From: JBGSYN01 sp041750975 | Lineage (GTDB): Bacteria; Pseudomonadota; Alphaproteobacteria; Geminicoccales; Geminicoccaceae | Length of the DNA stretch: 21,694 nucleotides | NCBI GenBank assembly: GCA_041750975.1 | Contig: JBGSYN010000183.1 | Span: forward strand, 1-21,694 | Direction of reading: 5' to 3' | Part shown: positions 7,174-15,589 of the stretch, piece after piece | Layout of the letters: every line of letters begins with the position of its first letter | Numbering within the stretch: the first letter of the stretch is position 1 | Notes under the pieces: model-generated | What the model was told of the DNA's origin: nothing | The model's input: the letters and a program-made list of their open reading frames with translations, nothing else | The model's database searches: none | Translations under genes and position numbers: made by a program

Positions 7174-10100
7174 ATGTCGACGTCGTCTTGTGCCGGGCTT
7201 CAAACCTATGCCGAGCTTCAGGTCACCTCTAATTTCAGTTTCCTGAGGGGAGGATCGCACCCCGAGGAACTCGTCGAGCAGGCCAGAGTCCTGGGTCATG
7301 CCGGAATAGCACTTACCGACCGCAACAGTTTTGCAGGGCTGGTGCGGGCCCATGCCAAGGCCAAGGAGATCGGGCTGCGTTTCCTGCCGGGAGTCCGGCT
7401 CGATCTTACCGATGCGCCCTCGATGCTTTGCTATCCGACCGACCGGCCGGCCTATGCGCGGCTCTCGATACTGCTGACGACTGGCAAAAGACGGGCCAAA
7501 AAAGGCGCTTGCACGCTTAACCTCGACGACGTCCTGGCCCAAGCCGAAGGCCAGATCTTCGTGCTGCTTCCGCCCGACGAGTTGGCGGCGGCGATGGTGC
7601 CGCGATTGCAGGCGTTGCAACGTGCCCTCGGCGACCGGCTCTATCTCGGCGCCAATCATCTCTATGCGGGCGATGATGCCGCCCGCCTTCGGGAACTCGC
7701 CGAGATCGCGGCTGCGGCCGATATACGGCTCGTTGCCACCAATGACGTTCATTATCATCTGCCCGAGCGGCGGCCCCTGCAGGACGTGCTGACCTGCATT
7801 CGCGAGCATTGCCGGATCGACGAGGCGGGCCGGCGGCTCTTCGCCAATGCCGAGCGCCATCTGAAGCCGCCCGAGGAAATGGCGCGGCTGTTCCACGATT
7901 TTCCGGAGGCGATTCGAGCGACCGGCGAGATCGTCGAGCGTTGCCGTTTCTCGCTCGACGAACTCGCCTATGACTATCCGATCCAGGAAAGTTACGAGGG
8001 CCGGACACCGCAGGAGGAACTTGAGCGGTTGACCTGGATCGGTGCTAAGGAGCGCTATCCGGAAGGGCCGCCGGAGCGCGTCCGCCTGCAACTGCGCTAC
8101 GAACTCGATCTGATCGGGGAGCTCAACTATGCGCCCTATTTCCTGACGGTCCACGATATCGTCCGCTACGCCCGAAGCCGAAAGATCCTTTGTCAGGGGC
8201 GAGGCTCGGCGGCCAATTCCTCCGTCTGCTTCGTCCTCGGCGTCACCGCGGTCGATCCTGCCAAGGTCGACCTTTTGTTCGAGCGCTTCGTCAGCGCCGA
8301 GCGCAACGAGCCGCCGGATATCGATGTCGATTTCGAGCATGAGCGGCGCGAAGAGGTCATCCAATATGTCTACCGAACCTATGGCCGGGATCACGCGGCT
8401 TTGGCGGCGACCGTCATTCGCTATCGCGCCAAGAGTGCGATGCGCGAGGTCGGCAAGGTCATGGGGCTCTCGACCGATGCCCTGGACGTCCTCTCCCGCA
8501 CCGTCTGGGGCTATGGCCGCGAAGGCCTGAATGTCGATGCGATCAGGCAGGCCGGGCTCGATCCCGACGACCCGCATCTGGCGCGCACACTGCTTCTGGC
8601 CCAGCAGCTGATCGATTTTCCGCGGCACCTGTCGCAGCATGTCGGCGGGTTCGTGATCGCCAAGAGCCCGTTGCGCGAGCTGGTGCCGATCGAGAACGCG
8701 GCGATGCCGGAGCGCACCGTCGTCGAATGGGACAAGGACGATCTCGATGCCCTAGGCATGCTCAAGATCGATATCCTGGCGCTCGGCATGCTCACCTGCG
8801 TGCGCAAGGCGTTCGACCTGCTGCGCGGGCACTATGGCATCGACATCGATCTGGCGACAGTGCCGCCCGAGGATCCTGCCGTCTACGAGATGCTGCAGGA
8901 TGCCGATTCCCTGGGCGTGTTCCAGGTCGAGAGCCGGGCCCAGATGTCGATGCTGCCGCGGCTCAAGCCTCGCTGCTTCTACGATCTCGTGATCGAGGTG
9001 GCGATCGTCCGGCCCGGACCGATCCAGGGCGACATGGTTCACCCCTATCTGCGCCGCCGCGACGGCCTGGAACGGGTCGACTATCCGTCGAAGGACCTCG
9101 AGCAGGTGCTCGGCAAGACGCTCGGCGTGCCGCTGTTCCAGGAACAGGCGATGCGGATCGCGATCGTTGCCGCCGGATTTACCCCGACCCAGGCGGATGG
9201 CCTCAGGCGCTCGATGGCGGCCTTTCGACGGCAGGGCCATCTTGAACGCTACCATAAAATGCTGGTCGAAGGCATGGCGGCGCGCGGCTACGAGCCCGAG
9301 TTCGCCGAGCGCTGTTTCAAGCAGATCGAAGGGTTCGGTTATTATGGCTTTCCGGAAAGCCATGCCGCGAGCTTCGCCCTTTTGGTCTATGTCTCGGCCT
9401 GGCTCAAATGCCACTATCCGGACGTCTTCTGCGCCGCCATCCTGAATGCTCAGCCGATGGGGTTCTATGCCCCGGCGCAATTGATCCGCGACGCCATCGA
9501 CCATGGTGCGGAAATGCGTTCGGTCGATGTCAATTACAGTTACTGGGACCATACGCTGGAGCCGCTCTCGCGCCGGCGGGGGCCCTTGAAGACGGCGGTG
9601 CGGCTCGGCTTGCGTCAGATCAAGGGCCTGCCCCAGAGCGAGGCCGTTCGTCTCGTCACCGCCCGCCTGCATCCTTATCGTGAAATCGGCGAACTCAGAC
9701 GGCGCGCCGGCCTCAAGCGCTCGAGCCTTATCACCCTGGCCGAAGCCGATGCCTTCCGTTCGTTGGGCATGGACCGGCGCCAGGCTCTGTGGACGGTCCA
9801 GGGCATCCAGGACCCGGCCCTGCCATTGTTCGATTTTGCCGAGACGCAGCGGCATCCGGGCTCGAACCTGCCGCCGCTCGAAGGTGGCGACGAACCATGG
9901 CTGGAACTGCCGGAGATGGCCCTGGGCGAGCATATCATCGAGGACTACACGCATCTTCGGGTTTCGCTGAAGGCCCACCCGATGGCGCTGCTGCGGGACT
10001 ATTTCAACGATCGGAGCACGATCCCGGCGCGCAGTCTATGGTCGATCGATCCGGGTTCCGCGGTCACTGTGGCGGGCCTGGTGCTGGTGCGGCAGCGTCC

Positions 10101-10440
10101 CGGCAGTGCCAAGGGCGTGGTCTTTGCGACCCTCGAAGACGAGACCGGCTTCGCCAATTGCGTCGTCTGGCCCAAGCTCTTCAAGCAGTGCCGCTCTGTC
10201 ATCATGGCGGCACGGCTGCTCGCGGTGCGCGGCACGGTCCAGCGCGAGGGCAAGGTCATCCACGTGGTGGCGGATCGACTATTCGATGTGACTCACGTAC
10301 TCGGCAGGCTGCGCCAGAGTGCGATCGACCCGAAGATCGTCGACGGCATGATGTCACGCGCCGACGAGTTCAAGCGCGAGCCGCGGGAGCCCAATCCGGA
10401 GCTCGTTTCCGCCCTGCCGGCCGGGCGGAATTTCCGCTGA
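7174..10440 (+). CDS. dnaE2: DnaE2 (ImuC), error-prone DNA polymerase III alpha subunit
   Basis: The 1088-residue protein is a full-length C-family polymerase of the DnaE2 class, which inserts bases opposite lesions in the SOS mutasome. The N-terminal PHP domain begins YAELQVTSNFSFLRGGSHPEE, where the metal-binding HxH of replicative DnaE is not kept. The palm has PPDIDVDFEHERR, with catalytic Asp residues at D384 and D386. The third acidic residue is D533 in GMLKIDILALGMLT. CQGRGSAANSSVCF and SLGVFQVESRAQM are further DnaE motifs. The C-terminus carries an OB-fold (about 960-1040, AVTVAGLVLVRQRPGSAKG), and the replicative tau-binding tail is absent, as usual for DnaE2. No ribosome site precedes the ATG, and the upstream stop is 20 bases away, so translation may depend on coupling with the coiled-coil gene. 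Long opposite-strand frames inside this gene are shadows of its GC-rich codons. Confidence 0.96.
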   Translation: MSTSSCAGLQTYAELQVTSNFSFLRGGSHPEELVEQARVLGHAGIALTDRNSFAGLVRAHAKAKEIGLRFLPGVRLDLTDAPSMLCYPTDRPAYARLSILLTTGKRRAKKGACTLNLDDVLAQAEGQIFVLLPPDELAAAMVPRLQALQRALGDRLYLGANHLYAGDDAARLRELAEIAAAADIRLVATNDVHYHLPERRPLQDVLTCIREHCRIDEAGRRLFANAERHLKPPEEMARLFHDFPEAIRATGEIVERCRFSLDELAYDYPIQESYEGRTPQEELERLTWIGAKERYPEGPPERVRLQLRYELDLIGELNYAPYFLTVHDIVRYARSRKILCQGRGSAANSSVCFVLGVTAVDPAKVDLLFERFVSAERNEPPDIDVDFEHERREEVIQYVYRTYGRDHAALAATVIRYRAKSAMREVGKVMGLSTDALDVLSRTVWGYGREGLNVDAIRQAGLDPDDPHLARTLLLAQQLIDFPRHLSQHVGGFVIAKSPLRELVPIENAAMPERTVVEWDKDDLDALGMLKIDILALGMLTCVRKAFDLLRGHYGIDIDLATVPPEDPAVYEMLQDADSLGVFQVESRAQMSMLPRLKPRCFYDLVIEVAIVRPGPIQGDMVHPYLRRRDGLERVDYPSKDLEQVLGKTLGVPLFQEQAMRIAIVAAGFTPTQADGLRRSMAAFRRQGHLERYHKMLVEGMAARGYEPEFAERCFKQIEGFGYYGFPESHAASFALLVYVSAWLKCHYPDVFCAAILNAQPMGFYAPAQLIRDAIDHGAEMRSVDVNYSYWDHTLEPLSRRRGPLKTAVRLGLRQIKGLPQSEAVRLVTARLHPYREIGELRRRAGLKRSSLITLAEADAFRSLGMDRRQALWTVQGIQDPALPLFDFAETQRHPGSNLPPLEGGDEPWLELPEMALGEHIIEDYTHLRVSLKAHPMALLRDYFNDRSTIPARSLWSIDPGSAVTVAGLVLVRQRPGSAKGVVFATLEDETGFANCVVWPKLFKQCRSVIMAARLLAVRGTVQREGKVIHVVADRLFDVTHVLGRLRQSAIDPKIVDGMMSRADEFKREPREPNPELVSALPAGRNFR

Positions 10441-10539
10441 GCGCCGGCCGATCGTGAATTGCTCGAGACGTCCCGATTTGCTCTGGCCACCGCCGCGTCG
10501 GCACTGGCATAGTGAGGTGAGTATATCGAAGGGGCAAAG

Positions 10540-11406
10540 ATGCGTCGTATCACCGTGGCCGCGACCCAGATGCAGTGTGGTTGGGACCGTGACGCCAATG
10601 TCGAACGCGCCGAGGCTTTGGTGAGGCAGGCCGCCGCCGACGGCGCCGATGTCGTGCTGCTGCAGGAACTCTTCCAGACGCCTTATTTCTGCAAGGACGA
10701 GAAGGCCGACCATTTCGCCTTGGCCCAGGCGTTCGAGGGCAGTCCCCTGATCGCCCGGATGAGCCGTCTCGCCGCGGAACTCGGCGTCGTCCTGCCGGTC
10801 AGCTTCTTCGAGCGCTGCAACACGGTCTATTTCAATTCGCTGGCGATGATCGACGCCGACGGCCGGGTTCTCGGACTTTATCGCAAGAGCCATATTCCGA
10901 CCGGGCCCGGCTATCAGGAAAAATACTATTTCAGCCCCGGCGATACCGGCTTTCGCACCTGGCACACGCAGGCAGGGGTGCTTGGCGTCGCCATCTGCTG
11001 GGATCAATGGTTTCCCGAGGTGGCCCGTTGCCTGACCTTGATGGGAGCGGAAGTGCTGTTCTATCCGACGGCGATCGGCAGCGAGCCGCAAGATCCAAAC
11101 TATGACAGCAGCGGTCATTGGCGCCGGGTGATGCAGGGTCATGCCGCGGCCAATATGGTTCCGGTCGTCGCCTCCAATCGCATCGGTCACGAGATGGGCG
11201 ATGCCGCCGCGGTCGATTTCTATGGCGGCAGCTTCATCGCCGACAATACGGGTGCCGTGGTCGAACAGGCGCCGCCCTCGGGTGACGCCGCGATCACGGC
11301 GAGCTTCGATCTCGATCACCTGGCGGCCCGCCGCGCCAGCTGGGGCCTGTTCCGCGACCGGCGCCCGGATCTCTACCTGCCGCTTTTGTCGCTCGACGGC
11401 GAATAG
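10540..11406 (+). CDS. aguB: N-carbamoylputrescine amidase (nitrilase superfamily)
   Basis: The 288-residue enzyme belongs to the carbon-nitrogen hydrolase superfamily. It should hydrolyse N-carbamoylputrescine to putrescine, CO2 and ammonia, the last step of the agmatine route of polyamine synthesis. The catalytic triad is visible: E43 in LLQELFQTPYFC, K116 in LYRKSHIPTGPGYQEKYYF, and C153 in VAICWDQWFPE. Those surrounding strings are characteristic of AguB rather than of general amidases. FYPTAIGSEP and GHWRRVMQGHAAANMVP also fit. The start is supported by AAGGGG (10528-10533) before the ATG. There is no agmatine deiminase (aguA) gene next to it: dnaE2 lies upstream and a convergent gene downstream. 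The 99-base gap after dnaE2 leaves open whether it has its own promoter. Confidence 0.92.
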   Translation: MRRITVAATQMQCGWDRDANVERAEALVRQAAADGADVVLLQELFQTPYFCKDEKADHFALAQAFEGSPLIARMSRLAAELGVVLPVSFFERCNTVYFNSLAMIDADGRVLGLYRKSHIPTGPGYQEKYYFSPGDTGFRTWHTQAGVLGVAICWDQWFPEVARCLTLMGAEVLFYPTAIGSEPQDPNYDSSGHWRRVMQGHAAANMVPVVASNRIGHEMGDAAAVDFYGGSFIADNTGAVVEQAPPSGDAAITASFDLDHLAARRASWGLFRDRRPDLYLPLLSLDGE

Positions 11407-11430
11407 GCCCTTTCGCCCGGCGATCCGCGC

Positions 11431-11973
11431 TTAGGACAGCGCGTCGATTTCCTCGTCGCTCAGCTCGCCGGGCACAAGCGTTACAGGAATCCGGACCCTT
11501 CGCCCGAGATTGCTCAAGAGAAAATTCACAAGTGGGCCCGGATCCGAGGCGGTCGCCGTGGCCAGCACGAGCAGCGAGATGCCGGGTTCCTCGGTGATTA
11601 GATTGACCAGTTCGTCGGAACGGCTGCCCTGTCGGATATGGACGACCGGCATATGCCCGGTCAGCGAATAGACCTCGGCGGCAAGGCTCTGCATGTGCTG
11701 CTCGGCCTCCTCCCGCGCTTCGGCCTCCATGATCCGCCCGACCCCGATCCAATGCTGGAACTCGACCGGCTCGACCACATAGAGGAGCGCTACGCGGCCG
11801 CGAGTGTGCTGCGCCCGGCGACAGGCGAAACGCAGCGCATTCCGCATCTCGTCGGAATCATCCACGACGACGAGAAAAATCCGTTCGTGTTCATCGCCGC
11901 CGAATGCGCCGGGCTCTTGCCGCGGCGGCTCGCCCTCGATGCGGGTATCCTTGGGATCGCTCATTGCGGTCAC
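11431..11973 (-). CDS. Universal stress protein (UspA family)
   Basis: The product has 180 residues from the GTG at 11973, or 177 from the ATG at 11964. After a polar N-terminus of about 30 residues there is a single Usp domain. It starts with IFLVVVDDSDEMRNALRFAC (about 32-51), includes VALLYVVEP and a helix GVGRIMEAEAREEAEQ, and ends in the strand RIPVTLVPG. The G-x2-G-x9-G-S/T nucleotide loop of ATP-binding Usp proteins is degenerate here (ATATASDPGPLVNF), so ATP binding is doubtful. The GTG overlaps the TGA stop of the upstream TIGR02186 gene (GTGA), with AGGAG three bases before, so the two are translationally coupled. The biochemical role is unknown. The coupling suggests it works with the membrane protein. 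The gene ends 24 bases from the convergent aguB stop. Confidence 0.87.
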   Translation of the reverse strand: MTAMSDPKDTRIEGEPPRQEPGAFGGDEHERIFLVVVDDSDEMRNALRFACRRAQHTRGRVALLYVVEPVEFQHWIGVGRIMEAEAREEAEQHMQSLAAEVYSLTGHMPVVHIRQGSRSDELVNLITEEPGISLLVLATATASDPGPLVNFLLSNLGRRVRIPVTLVPGELSDEEIDALS

Positions 11974-12764
11974 CGTCTCCTGAAGATCAGACTGGCCGTC
12001 CAGCCCGCGACGATCGCCACAACGATCGACACTACACCATAAAGTGCCGCCTGGTTGTTGGCCAGTTCATAGATATCCGCCTCCATGCCGACCTTCGAAA
12101 CCGTAAGAATGGTTGTCTGAGCACTGCGGACGACGCCATCCTCGAACTCGAAGGTTTGTACCTGGTAGGTGCCCGGCGGTACGTTGGCGGGAAAGTTGAT
12201 GGTGGTCCGGAACAGGCCGTTACCCAAAAAACGGATCCGAGCGGTCTCTCTCGGAAAAAGTCCGGCCCGCTGCTTGTTGCGGATCAGCGCTTCGCGAAAC
12301 TCCTCGACCGCCTCGCCCTCATCGAGCGAATCCAGGATCGGCAGGAAAGCGAGATTGTCGACGCCGACCTCATGCAGCCGCAACAGATAGGGGTCGGCCA
12401 GGTCATCGAGCGGCCGGCTGGTGGCAACCGCATAGAATTCCGGCACGGCGCGGAATTCGACCTGACTGAGGTTGATCCAGATCAGGCCTAAACGGCTTTT
12501 GCGCCGCACCGAGATATCGCGCCGTGGCCCCCTGACGACGACGGCGACGTCGCTGTCCAGGTTTTCGACCGTGCCGAACAGCAAAACGTTACTGCCGACG
12601 AATCCGGTGGTGATCGCGATAAGATGATGCGACAGATCGGCGATCAGGCCCTGAGCCCGAGGTGTGCTTAACGCAGCGAACTGTGAGACGAGAACGAGGG
12701 CGGTCAGGCCAAGAGCCGACAGGCACGATAGCCCCATCACCCTGGCGTCTCTGCCTCTGTTCAT
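11970..12764 (-). CDS. TIGR02186 family conserved membrane protein
   Basis: The product has about 264 residues from the ATG at 12764; an in-frame TTG at 12773 would add three. It has an N-terminal signal or membrane segment (LSCLSALGLTALVLVSQFAAL), a long periplasmic beta-rich domain and one C-terminal transmembrane helix (about 237-258) followed by FRRR. The start of the mature part (GLIADLSHHLIAITTGFVGSNVLLFG) and the motif VVVRGPRRDISVRRK are typical of the alphaproteobacterial TIGR02186 family, often found beside a TauE/SafE-type transporter. Here no such transporter is adjacent. The gene follows the M23 peptidase gene (88-base gap) and precedes a universal stress gene with a GTGA overlap. 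Function is unknown. I infer a cell-envelope role from the topology. Confidence 0.82.
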   Translation of the reverse strand: MNRGRDARVMGLSCLSALGLTALVLVSQFAALSTPRAQGLIADLSHHLIAITTGFVGSNVLLFGTVENLDSDVAVVVRGPRRDISVRRKSRLGLIWINLSQVEFRAVPEFYAVATSRPLDDLADPYLLRLHEVGVDNLAFLPILDSLDEGEAVEEFREALIRNKQRAGLFPRETARIRFLGNGLFRTTINFPANVPPGTYQVQTFEFEDGVVRSAQTTILTVSKVGMEADIYELANNQAALYGVVSIVVAIVAGWTASLIFRRR

Positions 12765-12861
12765 GAGCTTCAAGTCATATGGAATGGCGGGAGACCCAAA
12801 GCCTAGTCACCAGACCGAAGCTTGCAAGACAGAACTTGACCGAGCTCGTGGCTCGTCGCGG

Positions 12862-14211
12862 TCAACTCCTGAATGATGCCGCCAATTCGCGCCCGGCATC
12901 GATGAAGCTCGCCGGATTCAGCGGTTTTTTGTCGAGCCGGATCTCATAGTGAAGATGCCGGCCGGTGCTGCGCCCGGTATTGCCGATAACGCCGATCGTC
13001 TGGTGGAACGTTACCTCTTCACCGGCCTTGACGCGTAACTCCTTCAGGTGCGCGTAGTGGGTCGTGATACCCATGCCGTGGTCGATCTCGACCATGATCC
13101 CATAAGCCCCGACACGCCCGGCGCGAAGCACCTTCCCGCTTGCCGTGGCGACAACCTCCGAGCCGCGTGGTGCGGCAACGTCCAGCCCGGGATGAAAGGC
13201 GCGCCGCCCGGTGAGCGGATCCCGCCTGTCGCCATAGGCGCTGGTTACCTGATAAGCTGCAATCGGCGGCAGTAGCGGTGCCGCCAGCACCAGCCTTTGT
13301 GCGGCCTGTAACCTGCCGACAATGTCATCGAGTGGCAGGGCATCAATGGGAAGCTCGGGCAGATTGGATTCCGGTTCCTCCAGCATCAGCGGGCCGCCTT
13401 GACCGAGACCACTATCGTTCAACGCGCGGTCCATCAGCCGATCGGCGTCGACGCCGTTTCGCCAAAGTGCGGTCTCGATAGTCTCGATCTGGTTCTCCAC
13501 CCACTCCCTGAATGCAACCTCGGCCTGTTGGCGTTGGGTCTCGGTTTCGCGCAGGCGGATTTCCAAAGCCAGGAGTTCGCGCTCCAATCGCTCGCCGACC
13601 GCAAGGGCCGAATCACGCTCGGCGCTGACACTGGCGAGCGTGATCCCAAGGTGTCGCAACTCATCGATCTTCTGCGCCTTCTGCTCGATCAGAAGAGCGA
13701 TACGATCATCGCGCTCACGCAACTCCTCGTTAAGCCTGTCTTGATGCAGATCCGCCACCGACTTCGCCGCCGTGACTTCGATCAGCCGCGCCTCCTGGAA
13801 TCCAAGCTCGCTGCGCAGGGTGTCGTAGAGCCGGTTAAGACGGGCAATCGTGTCGAGCTGGCGCTTATGCTCCTCATTGAACGTCACCCTGAGCTCGGCG
13901 ATCGCATGCTCCAAGGCCTTCGCCTGGAGCTTGGTCAGTTCCGCCTCGCTGCGGTAGGCCGCAACGTTTTCGAGTTCGAGCTGAAGCGATCGATACTCGG
14001 TGCGAAGACCGTTTGCCCCCGCCAGCAATACGCCCACGCAAAACGAGCAAACCGCGGCAAGGAACGTCCATTTCCTAAACCGGGTCCACCGGCCGCACGG
14101 TCGTGCCGAACCAGTTATCTTCTCGGCACCCTCGGGCTCCGCCCGATTTTCGGCCATGTGCAATCGCTTTTCGTCGTCGGCATTCGCCGGCGCGCGCTCA
14201 TTCATTGCCAT
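12862..14211 (-). CDS. M23 family metallopeptidase with coiled-coil stalk
   Basis: The 449-residue protein has a cytoplasmic N-terminus (about 1-45), one membrane helix (WTFLAAVCSFCVGVLLAGANG, about 48-68), a long coiled coil (about 70-265) and a C-terminal LytM/M23 domain. The zinc ligands are complete: H340 and D344 in HPGLDVAAP, and H419 and H421 in GRHLHYEIRLDKKPLNP. This suggests an active murein endopeptidase held in the inner membrane, cutting peptide cross-bridges or taking part in cell separation. The ATG at 14211 has AAGGG three bases before it. The ATG at 14205 is nine bases from the same site and is an equally good start. The 272-base gap upstream separates it from ugpC, so it probably has its own promoter, and it may be co-transcribed with the TIGR02186 and Usp genes downstream. 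Confidence 0.92.
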   Translation of the reverse strand: MAMNERAPANADDEKRLHMAENRAEPEGAEKITGSARPCGRWTRFRKWTFLAAVCSFCVGVLLAGANGLRTEYRSLQLELENVAAYRSEAELTKLQAKALEHAIAELRVTFNEEHKRQLDTIARLNRLYDTLRSELGFQEARLIEVTAAKSVADLHQDRLNEELRERDDRIALLIEQKAQKIDELRHLGITLASVSAERDSALAVGERLERELLALEIRLRETETQRQQAEVAFREWVENQIETIETALWRNGVDADRLMDRALNDSGLGQGGPLMLEEPESNLPELPIDALPLDDIVGRLQAAQRLVLAAPLLPPIAAYQVTSAYGDRRDPLTGRRAFHPGLDVAAPRGSEVVATASGKVLRAGRVGAYGIMVEIDHGMGITTHYAHLKELRVKAGEEVTFHQTIGVIGNTGRSTGRHLHYEIRLDKKPLNPASFIDAGRELAASFRS

Positions 14212-14483
14212 CAGCCCTTCAAAACCACACTGTATCCGGTTGCGAGGCGACCAGCCGTTAAGGTTAGCCGCATCCGGGATCTCATCGATAAAGCAGTTTG
14301 GTAAGCGAATGATGAATCAACGCAGGCAAAAGCAATGGTTCCAATATTTCCTGCTCCAACGGCCCTTTTTTGGGCGTCGGTCAAAACGCTCCTCCCACAC
14401 TCAACTACAGCTCATGGGCGGTAGAACAGAGGCTGTCAACGGCAAGATCGTTGCCGACGACCGGCGATTTGGCGCCGTGACGA

Positions 14484-15575
14484 TCAAGCGGCGATCCGCA
14501 TGCCATCCTGTGCACTAAAGAGGTGAAGCGACTCGAGAGAGGCTCCGGCCTTGATCCTGTCGCCTGGAGCGATGGCGCTTCGACCCGGCGCCCGTAGAAT
14601 GACTTCATGGCCATGATGCAGCGACCTGTCATGACCGATCATGCCGTGAATGAAGCTCTCGTGGCCGACCGGCTCGACCGCCCGAACCTCGAGCTCGAGT
14701 GCCAGGCCATCGCCGGCCCGTTCGTCGCCGATCGCGATGTCTTCCGGGCGGACACCGAGGGTCAGAGCGCCATGGTTCGACGGCAGAGCGAGGTCGAACC
14801 CTTCGGTCCGCTCCAGCCGATAGCGGCCATTAACTGCCATGAGCGGCAAGAGGTTCATCGCCGGCGAGCCGATGAACGACGCGACGAAGACGGTCTGCGG
14901 ACATTCATAGACCTCCATCGGCGTGCCGATCTGCTCGACCTGTCCCTGGTTCATCACCACCAGGCGATCGCCAAGGGTCATCGCCTCGAGCTGGTCATGG
15001 GTGACGTAGAGACTGGTGGTGCCGAGGGTGCGCTGGAGGTGGCGGATTTCCACCCGCATCTGGACCCGTAGCTTGGCATCGAGATTCGACAGGGGCTCGT
15101 CGAACAGAAACGCCGCGGGTTTGCGAACGATGGCCCGGCCCATGGCGACGCGCTGGCGCTGCCCGCCGGAGAGCTGGCGCGGCTTGCGGTCGAGGAACGC
15201 CTCGATTTCCAGAATCCGCGCCGCCTCGCGGACCCGCTGATCGATCTCGTTGCGCGGTGTGCGGCGATGCTTCAGGCCGTATGCCAGATTGTTGTAGACG
15301 CTCATATGCGGATAAAGAGCGTAGTTCTGGAAGACCATGGCGATATCGCGGTTCGCAGGGTCGATCTTGTTGACGACACGGCCGCCGATCGAGATCTCGC
15401 CGTCGCTGATCGATTCCAGCCCGGCCACCATGCGCAACAAGGTGGACTTGCCACAGCCGGAGGGGCCGACCAGGACCAGCAATTCGCCATCCTCGATCTC
15501 GATCGAGATGCCTTTGACGGCCTCGAAGCCGCCGGCATAGGTCTTGCGGACCCGGTCGAGATGGATCTCAGCCAT
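14484..15575 (-). CDS. ugpC: ABC transporter ATP-binding subunit of glycerol-3-phosphate import (UgpC)
   Basis: The 363-residue ATPase powers uptake of sn-glycerol-3-phosphate (and glycerophosphodiesters) through the UgpAE channel. Walker A is GPSGCGKST (37-45), the Q-loop is VFQNYALYPHMSVYNN (81-96), the ABC signature is LSGGQRQR (135-142), Walker B is FLFDEP (156-161), and the switch His is in YVTHDQLEAMT. The string SFIGSPAMNLLPL and the C-terminal MalK-type regulatory domain with LGVRPEDIAIGD are those of the UgpC/MalK class. It starts 14 bases after ugpE and is the last gene of the ugpBAEC operon. Homologues of this subunit are shared among sugar importers, but the operon context and the PhoB box support the glycerol-3-phosphate assignment. 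Confidence 0.94.
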   Translation of the reverse strand: MAEIHLDRVRKTYAGGFEAVKGISIEIEDGELLVLVGPSGCGKSTLLRMVAGLESISDGEISIGGRVVNKIDPANRDIAMVFQNYALYPHMSVYNNLAYGLKHRRTPRNEIDQRVREAARILEIEAFLDRKPRQLSGGQRQRVAMGRAIVRKPAAFLFDEPLSNLDAKLRVQMRVEIRHLQRTLGTTSLYVTHDQLEAMTLGDRLVVMNQGQVEQIGTPMEVYECPQTVFVASFIGSPAMNLLPLMAVNGRYRLERTEGFDLALPSNHGALTLGVRPEDIAIGDERAGDGLALELEVRAVEPVGHESFIHGMIGHDRSLHHGHEVILRAPGRSAIAPGDRIKAGASLESLHLFSAQDGMRIAA

Positions 15576-15589
15576 GGTGTGCGATTCCG

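Noticed and set aside
7150..9978. Long opposite-strand frames (496 and 408 residues) inside dnaE2
   Set aside because: They mirror dnaE2 codons, as expected in GC-rich DNA with strong third-position bias. They have Gly/Arg/His-rich, featureless products, and dnaE2 is unambiguous.
13399..14304. Plus-strand 301-residue frame opposite the M23 peptidase gene
   Set aside because: It is a shadow of the M23 coding region, which has complete zinc-binding motifs.
14430..14470. Intrinsic terminator after ugpC (CGGCAA/TTGCCG inverted repeat)
   Set aside because: The stem is six base pairs and is not followed by a T-run on the minus strand, so the call is too weak.
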